A stretch of DNA of 64,000 nucleotides from CAVZOY01 sp963777095 (GTDB taxonomy: Bacteria; Actinomycetota; Actinomycetes; Mycobacteriales; Geodermatophilaceae). The notes beneath the pieces are model-generated. The model saw nothing but the letters and a program-made list of their open reading frames with translations, ran no database searches and was not told where the DNA came from. Shown here piece after piece: positions 1 through 9,947 of the stretch; within the stretch, counting starts at the first letter, position 1; every line of letters begins with the position of its first letter. The DNA is taken from positions 806,001-870,000 of the forward strand of contig CAVZOY010000006.1 in the NCBI GenBank assembly GCA_963777095.1, written 5' to 3'. The position numbers and the translations under genes are program-made.

Positions 1-1
1 C

Positions 2-55
2 GGCTACGCCCAGCTGTCGGGAGGCGCGGCCTTCAACGAGTTCGACGTCCTGTAG
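2..55 (+). CDS. C-terminal end of an unidentified protein
   Basis: Only the last 17 codons lie in the window, in frame with a TAG stop at 53-55. The tail reads GYAQLSGGAAFNEFDVL. It is followed 13 bases later by a long perfect hairpin, which fits the 3' end of a gene. Too little is present to assign a family. Confidence 0.5.
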   Translation, partial: GYAQLSGGAAFNEFDVL

Positions 56-68
56 GGGTGTCGTCCCC

Positions 69-112
69 GGAGCTCGTGCTCTGCACACAGGTGTGTGCAG
101 AGCACGAGCTCC
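69..112. repeat. 20-bp perfect palindrome, copy 1; terminator-like
   Basis: The left arm 69-88 and right arm 93-112 are exact reverse complements around an AGGT loop. A second copy with the same loop and nearly the same arms is at 21085-21122; the two differ by a paired change (GCACAC/GTGTGC here, GCCCAC/GTGGGC there). Position after a stop codon suggests a transcription terminator without a U tract, or a dispersed palindromic repeat. The function is inferred. Confidence 0.75.
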
Positions 113-118
113 GCCGGC

Positions 119-298
119 TCAGGTGGTGAACTCGGTGCTCCCCGCCGCCGGCTTGGCGTCATCGCCGGTCACGCCCTCGTCGCCCTGCGGGCGAGCGGGG
201 TCGTCGTCGGCGCCCTCGACCGACTCCGGGGCGAGGTGGGTCTCGTCGCGCAGGTTCTCCCGTGCCTCGTCGCGGTCGGTTCCTGGCACCTCGGTCAT
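119..298 (-). CDS. small acidic hypothetical protein, 59 aa
   Basis: A 59-residue reading frame starts with ATG at 298-296 (MTEVPGTDRDEARENL) and ends in EFTT. The start is supported by a GAGGAG ribosome binding site 8 bases upstream. The protein is hydrophilic and rich in Asp, Glu, Pro and Gly, with no membrane segment or cysteine, and is probably disordered. Codon use is GC-biased at third positions, as in real genes nearby. I do not recognise the family. It lies on the same strand as, and downstream of, the next small gene. Confidence 0.6.
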   Translation of the reverse strand: MTEVPGTDRDEARENLRDETHLAPESVEGADDDPARPQGDEGVTGDDAKPAAGSTEFTT

Positions 299-376
299 GG
301 CGAACTCCTCTCGGCAGGTCTGACCCCTACCCGGCCCTCCCGCACCGACGCCCGCCTACGCCATGGGCGAACGAGC

Positions 377-568
377 TCAGTCGAAGTCGATCCACCACTC
401 CCCGACTTTCGTGTAGTCGCTGTCGTAGAGGTCCTGCCGGTCACCCGCCTGGAGCGGCAGGTCCTTGGTCGCGCCACCCCAGTAGCGCAGGATCCGGCCG
501 AGCTCCTCTCCCCGGTCGTCGCCGGCCAGGGCACCTGCGTCGAGGTCCACCTCGAGGACGAATCGCAT
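377..568 (-). CDS. conserved small hypothetical protein, 63 aa
   Basis: The 63-residue product starts MRFVLEVDLD and contains GRILRYWGG, GDRQDLYDSDY and a C-terminal GEWWIDFD. From memory, proteins of this length and layout are widespread and uncharacterised in actinobacteria, where they are encoded alone. There is no signal peptide or membrane segment. An 18-bp hairpin just upstream (597-640) separates it from the next minus-strand gene, so it probably has its own promoter. The role is unknown. Confidence 0.65.
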   Translation of the reverse strand: MRFVLEVDLDAGALAGDDRGEELGRILRYWGGATKDLPLQAGDRQDLYDSDYTKVGEWWIDFD

Positions 569-596
569 GGACCCATCCTGGCCGCCGGACGCGCCT

Positions 597-640
597 GCCG
601 GACGCTCCCGCCCGCCGGGTGACGGGCGGGGGCGTCCGGC
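597..640 (-). terminator. 18-bp stem terminator after the 641-1240 gene
   Basis: Arms 597-614 and 623-640 pair over 18 bases with a single G-T wobble around an 8-base loop. The structure begins directly after the stop codon of the minus-strand membrane protein gene, so it most likely ends that transcript. Confidence 0.75.
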
Positions 641-1240
641 TCAGACCGCGGGCTGGGGCACGCGAGCGGAGGCCGCGGCGGGCGCGGTGAGCCGCGACGC
701 CGCGAGGCTGGCGGCGATCCCGATCAGCAGCAGCCGGAACGCCTCGGGCGCCGGCACGAAGGCGAGGATCCCGGCGGCGGAGACCAGCACGCCCACCCAC
801 GTCGGCACGACCCGGGCGCGGACCAGCGCGATCCCGGTCCACGCCCATCCCACGGTGAAGACGACGTACGAGGCGACGTAGCCGACGACGACGCTGTCCA
901 GGCCGGCGTCGAGCACCTCCGGCGCCTCGGCGGCCAAGGACGGCAGGACGAACAGCGCGGCCCAGCCACCGCCGGCGACGAGCACCGTGCCGACGACGGC
1001 GATCGCGGTGCCGTGCACGCCGCGACCGGTCGCCCGGAGGCGCGCCATCGCGATCAGGGCGGTGGCACCGATGCCGAGCAGGGCGACCAGCAGCAGCCCC
1101 GACGAGGCGGTGGCCAGCGGAGAGGTGTCGAGGCCCGCCTCGCCCTCCGTGGCCAGGCCGACGACGAGCAGGACGAACGCGAGGACGGCGGTCGGTCCGG
1201 CGGCCAGTGCGAGCGGCCGCAGCAGCGACGCGAGTTCCAT
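641..1240 (-). CDS. six-helix integral membrane protein, unknown function
   Basis: The 199-residue product starts at ATG 1240 (MELASLLRPLALAAGP), with GGAGG six bases upstream. The frame stays open far upstream, but only this start has a binding site. About six hydrophobic segments are visible, near residues 10-30, 44-64, 75-98, 108-130, 140-160 and 165-185, separated by short loops. There are no conserved charged motifs that suggest a transporter or enzyme. It is transcribed away from the adjacent sensor kinase/response regulator pair across a 198-bp gap and could be one of its targets, which is inference only. Confidence 0.65.
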   Translation of the reverse strand: MELASLLRPLALAAGPTAVLAFVLLVVGLATEGEAGLDTSPLATASSGLLLVALLGIGATALIAMARLRATGRGVHGTAIAVVGTVLVAGGGWAALFVLPSLAAEAPEVLDAGLDSVVVGYVASYVVFTVGWAWTGIALVRARVVPTWVGVLVSAAGILAFVPAPEAFRLLLIGIAASLAASRLTAPAAASARVPQPAV

Positions 1241-1340
1241 GACTCCTCCAGGAGATCGGGAGCGGCCTCCGGTGGGCCGCGCGACAGCAGGCTCGCGCCG
1301 GGCACCGGACCGCGTCGCCGTCCGACCGGGGTGTTCGTCT

Positions 1341-1357
1341 CCTCCTCCCGGAGGAGG
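1341..1357. promoter_or_regulatory. operator-like palindrome upstream of the two-component system
   Basis: CCTCCTCC-C-GGAGGAGG is a perfect 17-bp dyad in the divergent gap between the membrane protein gene and the sensor kinase, 82 bases before the kinase start. It is a plausible regulator-binding site, but no regulator is identified. Confidence 0.35.
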
Positions 1358-1438
1358 GACCTGGTGCTGCGGGAGGTGGTGCCGACCGCTGGTCAGGCGC
1401 ACGCTGACGGCCGGCGCCGAGCGGAAAGGGTGGATGCG

Positions 1439-2605
1439 ATGGCCGGGAGCGCGCGGCGGGCCGGATCGGTGCAGCCGCTGGTCGACGTCGCCATCCCCGC
1501 GCTGCTGGGCGTCCTGACCGTCGCCCAGCTGGTCGCCGACGAGCCGAGCGGCGACGTCGCCGTCGTCACCGTCTGCGCGCTCGCCGCCGTCCTGCCGCTC
1601 GTGGCCCGGCGGCGCGCCCCGCTGGCCGTCACGGCCGTGGTGGCGGCCGGCGTGGTGGGTCAGACGCTGGCGACGACGGACTACGCGCCGGCGACGTTCG
1701 CCTCGTTCGTCGCCACGATGATCTGCGTCTACACGCTCGCCCGGGTCGGGAGCCCGCGGGTGGTCGTCGCCGGGCTGCTCGTGGTCGCGGTCGCCGTCGT
1801 GGTCTCCGCCGTCCTGCAGGCACGCACCGTGCCGATGGCGCCGTTCGAGGTCGTCTACCCGCTGGTCTACTTCGGGCTCGCCGGTGGACTCGGCGCACTG
1901 GTACGGCAGCGCGGGCTGCGGCTGGCCGCGGTGGAGGACCGCGCCGGAGCCCTGGAGGCGGCGCTGGAGCGCGAGGCGGAGCTGGCGACCGCACAGGAGC
2001 GGGCCCGCATCGCGCGCGAGCTGCACGACGTGGTCGCGCACGGGTTGAGCCTCATGGTCGTGCAGGCCGAGGCGGCCGAGGAGATGCTGGCGCACGATCC
2101 GCCCGCGGCCGCCACGCCGCTGCGCCGGGTGCAGGACACCGGACGGCAGTCGCTCGCCGAGATGCGCCGCCTGCTCGGGGTGCTCCGCGCCGCCGATGCG
2201 GGTTCGCCGTCCACCGCGCCGCAGCCGTCGCTGGCGCGGCTCCCCGACCTCGTGGCCGAGGCGGGCGACGCCGGCCTGCACGTCGACGTGCGCACCACCG
2301 GCACCCCCCGCGACCTGCCCCTGGGTGTCGAGCTGGCCGCGTTCCGGCTCGTGCAGGAGGCGCTGACCAACACCCGACGGCACGCGGCCGCGACGTCGGC
2401 CTGCGTGCACCTCGCCTACGCACCGGACGTGCTGCGCGTGGAGATCTCCGACGACGGCCGCGGGCCCTCCGGAGGCCGCCCCGGCCACGGGCTGGTGGGC
2501 ATGCGCGAGCGGACGGCGCTGTACGGCGGCACGCTCGAGGTCGGTCCCGGGTCGGCAGGGGGGTTCTCCGTGGTGGCCACGTTCCCGCTGGCGGAGCCCG
2601 CATGA
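1439..2605 (+). CDS. sensor histidine kinase, NarL/DesK type
   Basis: This 388-residue kinase has an N-terminal region of four to six membrane segments (about 10-150), a short coiled linker, a HisKA_3 dimerisation/phosphoacceptor block and a HATPase_c domain. The phosphorylated His is in ARELHDVVAHGLSL near residue 200. The N box is LVQEALTNTRRHA, and the G box reads DDGRGPSGGRPGHGLVGMRER. The ATG at 1439 is preferred over a GTG at 1430 because AAAGGG lies at a suitable distance. The stop overlaps the next start (ATGA), so kinase and regulator are translationally coupled. The stimulus cannot be deduced. Confidence 0.9.
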   Translation: MAGSARRAGSVQPLVDVAIPALLGVLTVAQLVADEPSGDVAVVTVCALAAVLPLVARRRAPLAVTAVVAAGVVGQTLATTDYAPATFASFVATMICVYTLARVGSPRVVVAGLLVVAVAVVVSAVLQARTVPMAPFEVVYPLVYFGLAGGLGALVRQRGLRLAAVEDRAGALEAALEREAELATAQERARIARELHDVVAHGLSLMVVQAEAAEEMLAHDPPAAATPLRRVQDTGRQSLAEMRRLLGVLRAADAGSPSTAPQPSLARLPDLVAEAGDAGLHVDVRTTGTPRDLPLGVELAAFRLVQEALTNTRRHAAATSACVHLAYAPDVLRVEISDDGRGPSGGRPGHGLVGMRERTALYGGTLEVGPGSAGGFSVVATFPLAEPA

Positions 2606-3273
2606 CGGTGCGCGTCCTCGTCGTGGACGACCAGGCGATGGTCCGCGAGGGGCTGCGGATGATCCTCGACGCGCAGGACGACATCGAGGTGGTCGACGAG
2701 GCGGGCGACGGGCAGGCCGCGCTGCACGCGGTCGCCCGGCACCGTCCGGACGTCGTCCTGATGGACATCCGCATGCCGGTCATGAACGGCCTCGAGGCCA
2801 CCGCCCGGCTACTGCGTCCGGGCGCGCACGCGCCGCCGCGGGTCCTCGTGCTCACGACGTTCGGCGACGACGAGCACCTCTACGCCGCCATGCGCGCGGG
2901 AGCGAGCGGGTTCCTGCTCAAGGACTCCCCGCGCGCGGCCCTGCTGCACGCCGTCCGGACCGTGGCCGACGGGTCGGCGCTGCTCGACCCGGTGCTGACG
3001 CGCCGGCTGATCGAGGACTGGGTCCGCCGCCCGCCGCCCGCGGTCGGCGTGCCGGAGCAGCTGGCCCGGCTCACGCCCCGCGAGCTCGACGTCTTCGCCG
3101 CGATGGCGCGCGGGCGGTCCAACGCGGAGATCGCCGAGGACCTCGTGCTGTCGGAGACCACCGTGAAGAGCCACGTGGCGCACGTGCTGGCCAAGCTCGA
3201 CCTGCGGGACCGCGTGCAGGCCGTCGTCCTCGGCTACGAGTGCGGGCTCGTCCGGCCCGGTGACGGGGGCTGA
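2602..3273 (+). CDS. response regulator, NarL/LuxR type
   Basis: The 223-residue protein has an N-terminal receiver domain and a C-terminal LuxR-type helix-turn-helix. The acidic pocket is VVDD at residues 7-10, and the phosphoacceptor is Asp55 in LMDIRMPVMNG. The conserved Thr is in VLTTFGDDE, and the switch Lys is in FLLKDSP. The DNA-binding domain carries LTPRELDVFAAMARG and NAEIAEDLVLSETTVKSHV. It is encoded with the kinase at 1439-2605, its obvious partner, and ends 13 bases before a convergent gene. The target genes are unknown. Confidence 0.9.
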   Translation: MTVRVLVVDDQAMVREGLRMILDAQDDIEVVDEAGDGQAALHAVARHRPDVVLMDIRMPVMNGLEATARLLRPGAHAPPRVLVLTTFGDDEHLYAAMRAGASGFLLKDSPRAALLHAVRTVADGSALLDPVLTRRLIEDWVRRPPPAVGVPEQLARLTPRELDVFAAMARGRSNAEIAEDLVLSETTVKSHVAHVLAKLDLRDRVQAVVLGYECGLVRPGDGG

Positions 3274-3286
3274 CGCGACGGTCGGT

Positions 3287-4208
3287 TCAGCAGCGCCCGG
3301 CGGGGGTGGTGGCCGTCCGGAACTCCAGGCGGACGTCGCCGCCGCGGGGGATGAGGACGGCGGAGCCGGTGTCGCGGCTCCACGCCGAGGAGAGCAGCAG
3401 GTACTGGTTCCCGGACTGGCGCACGAGTCGCAGGCCGTCGTACCGGAAGCGGTAGGCGGCCTCCGGATCGGCGCAGCGCACCTCCGTGACTCCGTCGACG
3501 TCCATGCTGAGGCTCTGCGCGCTGAACAGCACGGCCGCCGGTTGGCCGGGTAGCGCCCGCTCCAGCTGTTCGGCGCGCCCGGTGCCGACGCCGAACGCGT
3601 ACTGACCCACCGCCCAGTAGAGGCCGACGCTGACCAGCAGGAAGGCCGCGCCCCACTCGGCGAGCTCGGCACCCTCGGACCGGCGGCGCGCCGTGCCGTG
3701 CCGCGCCAGGCGCGCCAGCCGGACGCCGTAGACGAACAGGACGACGCCGACCGCGAGCGCCAGGCCGCCGGCCTCGCTCTCGCCCCAGAACAGGCGGACG
3801 TCGGTGAGCAGGTCGAGCAGCGCCAGCGTGAGCAGGACGGCGCCGACCACCCCGGCCACCGTCGGCAGGAACCGGAGCGCGCGCGTGCGGGCGCCGGCCG
3901 GCAGCCGCACGAGCAGCAGCCGGTTGAGCGACAGGAACAGCAGGACGAGCACGCAGGCGCCGGCCAGCGGAACGAACAGGCCGTCCGCGCCGCTGACGAG
4001 GTGGTCCTGCATGGTCAGGTCCAGCACCGTGAAGTTGACGCCGAAGTGCCGGAAATAGCCGGCCGCGTGCAGCCGGCCGAACTGGAACAGCAGCGCGGTG
4101 AGCAGGGTCGCCGGCGCGATCACCTCGCCGGCGATCGCGGATCAGCCGGGGCAGCGCCTCGCCGACGTCGAGTCCGTCGTCCTCCTCGGCGTCGGGAGGT
4201 CGGGCCAC
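3287..4208 (-). CDS. membrane protein of unknown function, one frameshift
   Basis: The main open frame encodes a protein with four or five membrane segments followed by a soluble C-terminal part of about 90 residues that ends in TATTPAGRC. The upstream frame supplies an acidic N-terminus starting at GTG 4208 (MARPPDAEEDDGLDVG). The two join as LIR-IAGEVIAPATLL if one base is removed near 4137. The composite of about 306 residues resembles unannotated actinobacterial membrane proteins. The function is unknown. It is convergent with the response regulator. Confidence 0.6.
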
Positions 4209-4316
4209 CTCGTCGTCAGGAGCCGGCGCCGTAGCGAGCCTCGGCGACCGGACCCGCGGGGTGGCCGTCCCCGGGAGTGGACGGCCGGGGCACCTCGGGT
4301 CGCGCCTCGGTGGCCG

Positions 4317-5107
4317 TCACCCGGTCTCCTCTGCCGCCGACCCGTCGTCGGTCGTGCTCTCGTCCGTCGTGCCCTCATCCGGAGTCGTCTCGTCCGTCGT
4401 GGACCCGTCGGTGGTGCCTTCCTCGGTGGTCCCTTCCTCGGTCGTCTCCTCCTCCGTGGTGCCTTCCTCGGTGGTCCCCTCCTCGGTCGTCCCCTCCTCC
4501 GTGGATCCTTCCTCGCCCTCGGTCGGCTCCGGCGGGCAGGAGATGTAGGCGGTCACCGACGTCCCGTGCTGGATGAACTGGTCCGACGGCTCGGCGCCCT
4601 CGGGCTGGGCGGGCGGGTCGTACACGATCGGGTCGTCGACCGAGCACCCTTCCGGCGCCCCCTCGACCTCGGTGATGACCTCGGTCACGGTGCAGGCTCC
4701 CCCGCCGCACTTCGCCGCGACCGAGTCGCGGAAGGAGTCCAGCGGGCCACCGATGTTCTCGAACGCCTCGATGTCGAAGGGCGCGCCCGGGCGGGCCCCG
4801 CCGGCCGCTCGGCATCCACGTCGGGTCCTCCGGCGCGACCCGTCGCCGGAGTCGCCGGAGTCGCCGGAGCCGTCCGAGTCGCCCGAGTCGCCGGAGCCGT
4901 CCCGAGCCGTCGTCCGTGGAGCCGTCGTCCGTGGAGCCGTCGTCGGAGTCCTCGGCGCTCGCTCCCCGGCGGCGTGCCCTCCTCGGCCGCCACGGCTCCG
5001 CCGCCGGACGCCTCGTCGACCGCACCGCCACCACATCCCGCGGCGGCGACGAGCACCACGGCCAGCACCGGGCCGCGCAGCATCGAGAGCAGGGACGCAC
5101 GTGCCAT
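4317..5107 (-). CDS. secreted lipoprotein with acidic repeats, several frameshifts
   Basis: The product starts MARASLLSMLRG with a lipoprotein signal peptide. Cys25 in LVAAAGC would be lipidated. The mature protein has a low-complexity Asp/Ser/Gly stretch (GSTDD and GSGDSGD units), then a folded region of about 90 residues with several cysteines (KCGGGACTV, EGCSVDD, YISCPP), and a C-terminal Glu/Thr tail built of TTEEG repeats. No single frame covers it; at least three shifts fall in the repetitive part (about 4790-5000), where slippage or misassembly is likely. The start has GGGGGA upstream. The folded region may be PASTA-like, but I am unsure. Confidence 0.55.
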
Positions 5108-5116
5108 GGCGATCTC

Positions 5117-5136
5117 CCCCAGCCGGACGGCTGGGG
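5117..5136 (-). promoter_or_regulatory. hairpin in the lipoprotein leader
   Basis: CCCCAGCC and GGCTGGGG form an 8-bp stem with a 4-base loop. In the minus-strand transcript the 3' arm abuts the GGGGGA ribosome binding site of the lipoprotein, so the hairpin could limit initiation. This is inferred from position only. Confidence 0.3.
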
Positions 5137-5299
5137 TAGACGGTTCTCCCGCCCGCGAGCCCGGTCAAGGGCCCTGCGTCCCGCACGCGCGCACCCGCGA
5201 TCGCGCCGACGTCGCTGCGCAGCGTGGCGACCTGCCACGGTCGGGTGAGACCACGGGCCCGGGACCTGCGCAGATGCCCTCCGCCGCCAGGCTGTCCGG

Positions 5300-6302
5300 G
5301 TGCCGCTGACCGCTCCGGGCCTGCCCGACCTGCCGCCCGAGCTCGCGGGCCCGGTCGGCGTCGCCCTGGCCAAGCCGGTGCGCAGCATCCCCCGCCCGCA
5401 CGCGCTGCCCGGCGGCTGCCGGTACGAGCCCAAGTGGGACGGCTACCGGCTGGTGGTCGTGCGCGGCGTCGCGGTCGACCCGGCTGTGGTCCAAGCAGGG
5501 CCGCGACCTGACCGACCGGTTCCAGGACGTCGCCACCGCCGCCATCGCCCAGCTGCCGCCCGGCACCGTGGTCGACGGCGAGGTCGTGGTCTGGAACGGT
5601 GCCCGGCTCGACTTCGGCCTGCTGCAGCAGCGGATGGGGACGACGCCGTCGCGGCTCGGCCCGATCATGACCGCGCACCCGGCGTCCTACGTGGCCTTCG
5701 ACCTGCTCGCCGCGGGCGGGCAGGACCTGCGCGGGGGAGCGCTGGCGGGACCGGCGCGCCGCCCTGGAGGACCTGGCGGGGCCCTGGGCGCCGCCGCTGC
5801 AGCTGTCGCCGGTCACCGCCGACCTCGCCGAGGCCGAGCAGTGGTTCGAGGACTACCGACCGGCCGGCATCGAGGGGCTGGTGGCGAAGGGCGCCACCAC
5901 GCCCTACCGGCCCGGCCGCCGCGAATGGCTGAAGGTCAAGTCGTGGGAGACCACGGAGGTGGTGGCCGGCGGCGTCATCGGCACGCTCGAGCGCCCCAGC
6001 CAGCTGGTCGCGGGCTGGTACCGGGGCGGAGAGCTGGTGGTCGTCGGGCGGACGTCGCCGCTCTCGCCGCGGCAGGCCGAGGAGCTCGCCGCCGTCCTCA
6101 CCCCTGCCGGGCCGGACCATCCCTGGCCCGACCGCATCGGTACCGGCCGATTCGGCGGCGGGCGGCTGTCGGTGCCGCTCACCCGCGTCGCGCCGGAGGT
6201 CGTCGTCGAGGTCAGCGCGGACGCCGCGCTGCAGGCCGGGGTGTTCCGGCACCCGCTGCGCTACGTGCGGCTGCGCCCCGACCTGGCGTCCCCGGTCGCT
6301 GA
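5300..6302 (+). CDS. ATP-dependent DNA ligase, LigC/LigD-ligase type, frameshifted
   Basis: Motif I YEPKWDGYR holds the AMP-accepting Lys. It is followed by SKQGRDLTDRF, DGEVVVW, YVAFDLL, EGLVAKG and the motif V region EWLKVK, then an OB-fold-like end (GRTSPLS to RYVRLRP). The length of about 330 residues matches small actinobacterial repair ligases. Two one-base insertions, near 5476 and 5735, break it. The final frame lacks a stop until 6990, inside an antisense gene, so a third shift near 6290 and a stop at 6302 is likely. It stands alone, without Ku or polymerase genes, so LigC-type is more likely than NHEJ LigD. Confidence 0.75.
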
Positions 6303-6318
6303 CGGGGGATCTCCCCGC

Positions 6319-7204
6319 TCACCGGATCGTGAGGCCTCGGCGGTTCAGCACCCGGCGTTCGATCGGGGCGAAGACCAGCAGTTCGATGGCGATGCCCACC
6401 ACGAGGATCAGCCCGATCGACGTGATGACCAGCGCCATCTGGGACAGCTCGCGTCCCATGTTGAGCAGCTGACCGAGCCCCTGGCCCAGCGCGGGCGAGT
6501 AGGTGATCAGCTCGGCCGCCATCAGCGAGCGCCAGGCGAACGCCCAGCCCTGCCGCAGGCCGCCCAGGTAGCCGGGCAGCGCCGCGGGCAGCAGCACGTA
6601 CCGGGTGCGGCCGAGGGCCGACAGGCCCAGCACGCGGCCGACGCGGTCGAACAGCGGCGGCACCTGCTTCATGCCCGACAGCAGCCCGTTGGCGATCGAC
6701 GGCACCGCGCCGAGCAGGACGACGGTGTAGATGGCGGCGTCGGTGAGGCCGAACCAGATGATCGCGGCCGGCACCCAGGCGACCGACGGCAGGCTCTGCA
6801 GCCCGCTGACGATCGGCCCGATCGCCGCCCGCAGCCACCGGCTCCACCACATGGCCAGCCCGAGCAGCGTGCCGACGACCAGCGACAGCGCGAAGCCGAG
6901 GCCGCCGCGGCTGAGGCTGGTCCAGATCGCGTTGACCGCCCGGCCGTCGGTGACGGCCGCCCAGAAGACCTCGCCGACCTGGGCCGGTGAGGGCAGCGCG
7001 TACGGCGGCTTGACCTCGGCCAGGTAGGCCAGCTGCCACACGCCGACGAGCGCGACCAGGAACAGCAGCGGCGGCACGAGGCCGCGGACCAGCCGCTTGC
7101 CGAGGCCGGGCCCCGGCGGCAGCTGGGCGGCGTCATCGAGCGCGTCGAGGCCGGCCTCGACCGACCGCGTGGCGACCTGGTCGGTCCGCCCGGGGGTGAG
7201 CGAG

Positions 7205-7215
<11 letters not shown>
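6319..7215 (-). CDS. ssuC: ABC importer permease, sulfonate/nitrate/taurine family
   Basis: This intact 298-residue inner-membrane protein of the BPD_transp_1 family has six predicted helices after a hydrophilic N-terminus. The cytoplasmic coupling loop EAA-like motif lies around RYVLLPAALPGYLGGLRQG. It forms the membrane channel with the ATPase at 7205-8020 and takes substrate from the lipoprotein at 8034-9129. The start overlaps the ATPase stop by 11 bases. The family imports alkanesulfonates, taurine, nitrate or thiamine precursors; the sequence alone does not fix the substrate, so the symbol marks the family, not a proven role. Confidence 0.75.
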
Positions 7216-8020
<805 letters not shown>

Positions 8021-8033
8021 CGCGAGGCGTCGC

Positions 8034-9129
8034 TCACTCCTCGCCCAGGCCGCCGGCCGAGACCGGGTCCAGGTCGAGGTCCTCGAGGATGGCGTTGAGC
8101 GGACGGAGGTCGTAGATGCCGTCGAGCTCCACGAGCTCCTCCGAGGTGCCGGCGTCGAAGGCGTGCTGCGCCGACTCCTCCAGCGTCGCGGCGAGCGGCT
8201 CCCAGGTGATCTCGAGGTTCTCCCAGGCGCGGTCGAGCACCTCGGCGTCGAGCGGGGAACCGCCGGCGGTCTCCAGGCCGGTGTTGACGGCCTCCTTGGC
8301 GGCGTCGGGTCGTCGGTGGCCTCCTGCACGGCGGCCACGTGCGCCGCGCAGCAGTGCGTCGACGGTCTCGGGGTACTGCTCGAGGAACTCCGTGCGGACG
8401 ATCATGTTCGTCGTCACGAACTGGCCCTCGTCCCACAGCTCGGCCTCGTCGACCAGCACGTGCGCGCCGGCCTCGATCACCAGGCGCGAGGCCCACGGCT
8501 CGGGCAGCCAGGCGCCGTCGAGCTCGCCGTCCTGGAAGAGGGTGAGGGTGTCGGCGTTCGCCGTCGGGGCGATGGTGACGTCGCCGCCACCCTCGATGCT
8601 GTTCTCCAGGCCCTGCTCGGTGAGCCAGGTGCGCAGGGCGACGTCCTGGGTGTTGCCCAGCTGCGGGCTGGCCAGGGTGGTGCCCTTCAGGTCCTCGGGG
8701 GAGTCGATGCCCTCGCGGACGACGAGCTGCGCCCCGCCCGAGGCGGCGCCGGAGATGATGCGCACGGCCTCGCCGTCGCTCTGCCCGTAGGCGTTGATGG
8801 CCGGGCTGGGGCCGATGTAGGCGGCGTCGAGCGCGCCGGCGAAGACCGCCTCGACGACGTCCGGGCCGGCGTTGAAGACCTGGGTCGAGAGCTTGGTGTC
8901 GCCGAGCTCCTGTCTCGAACAGGCCCTCCTCGACACCGATGAGGGCGGCCGCGTGCGTGACGTTGGCGAAGTAGCCGAGGCGGAGCTCGTCGGCCGCGCC
9001 GGAGCCGCCCGAGTCGGAGTCGGCGTCCGCGGAGGCGTCGGAGCCGCAGGCGGCCAGCCCCAGCACGAGCGGGGCGGCGGCCGCGAGCGCCAGGACGCGG
9101 CGCGAACGGGGGGAGGGCAGGGACGACAT
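8034..9129 (-). CDS. ABC importer substrate-binding lipoprotein, frameshifted
   Basis: A lipoprotein signal ends at Cys28 (LVLGLAACGSD). The mature part is SsuA/THI5-like: LRLGYFANVTHAAALIG, AYIGPSPAINAYGQ, GTTLASPQLGNTQDVALRTWL and DGAWLPEPWAS. Three breaks are visible, one near 8914 (FE-KELGDTKL) and a pair near 8305-8330 that leaves about 20 residues in another frame. The start ATG 9129 has GGAGGA five bases upstream. It is first in the importer operon and should capture the substrate outside the membrane. The substrate is unknown. Confidence 0.75.
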
Positions 9130-9181
9130 CAGTTCCTCCAAGGGCCGGTCCGGTGTCCGCCGGCCGGGTGCATCAGGAGTC

Positions 9182-9198
9182 GTGACCATAAAGGTCAC
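9182..9198. promoter_or_regulatory. GTGACC-N5-GGTCAC operator-like dyad upstream of the importer
   Basis: GTGACC-ATAAA-GGTCAC is a perfect dyad 53 bases before the binding-protein start, in an AT-rich patch (9182-9232) that stands out from the GC-rich surroundings and probably holds the promoter. The adjacent MarR-type gene (9345-9854) is the nearest candidate regulator, by inference. Confidence 0.4.
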
Positions 9199-9344
9199 TA
9201 AGTCCATCGAACAGGTAGACATACCCTCTCAGAGGCTCCCGGCGCGTGTCACGGCACCCCGCTGCGGATTCATTCCTCCGGGTGTGCGGTGCGCCACGTC
9301 ACGGGAGGCGCGTGCAGAAGGGCCCTGCGGAGGAGGAGGTGAGT

Positions 9345-9854
9345 TCAGTCCTGAGGAACGCGGCCGAGGCCGACCAGGAAGCGCCGGAGCAGCCCGGCCA
9401 GCTGCTCGCGGTCGTCGTCGGAGAGCCCGTCGAGGAGCTTGCGCTCGGTGTCGAGGTGCTCGGGCAGGGCGGCGTCCAGCGCCTGCCGGCCGGCGTCGGT
9501 GAGGCTGACGACGACGGCGCGGCCGTCGTCGCGGCTGCGCTCGCGGGTGATCAGCCCGCGCTCCTCGAGCCGGTCGAGCCGCTGGGTGATGGCGCCCGAG
9601 GTGACCAGCGCCGTGCGCATCAGCGCGGTCGGGGTCAGCTGGTAGGGCGGACCGGCCCGGCGCAGGGCGGCGAGCACGTCGAACGACGGGACGTCGAGGC
9701 CGTGCCGGGCGAAGGTGGCCCGCTGCGCCAGGTTCACCTCGCGCTGCAGCTGGCTGATCCGGCCGATGATGCCCATGGGCGAGCAGTCCAGGTCGGGCCG
9801 CTCGCTGCGCCACTGGGCGAGGATCCGGTCGACGGCGTCCTGCGGCGTCGTCAC
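9345..9854 (-). CDS. MarR-family transcriptional regulator
   Basis: The 169-residue product is a winged-helix dimer type. The recognition region is LTPTALMRTALVTSGAITQRLDRLEERGLI, and the wing is ERSRDDGRAVVVSLTDAGR, both characteristic of MarR. The GTG start at 9854 has GGTGGAAC upstream. It is intact and precedes the ABC importer on the same strand, with about 215 bases between, so it may control the importer or itself. The ligand is unknown. Confidence 0.85.
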   Translation of the reverse strand: MTTPQDAVDRILAQWRSERPDLDCSPMGIIGRISQLQREVNLAQRATFARHGLDVPSFDVLAALRRAGPPYQLTPTALMRTALVTSGAITQRLDRLEERGLITRERSRDDGRAVVVSLTDAGRQALDAALPEHLDTERKLLDGLSDDDREQLAGLLRRFLVGLGRVPQD

Positions 9855-9947
9855 CGTTCCACCGCCGCGCCCACGCCGGTTACCTCAGCAGTGAGAGATC
9901 GACGGCGTCAACCCGTCAGGGCGCGCCGCGCCGGTCGAGCGTGCGGG

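Noticed and set aside
641..2488. 615-codon minus-strand frame
   Set aside because: Only the last 199 codons, after a GGAGG-preceded ATG at 1240, look like a protein; the rest is antisense to the sensor kinase.
5881..6990. Ligase frame open for 1.1 kb through to 6990
   Set aside because: After about 6300 it runs antisense through an intact ABC permease gene and becomes low-complexity; a stop at 6302 after a small shift is more likely.
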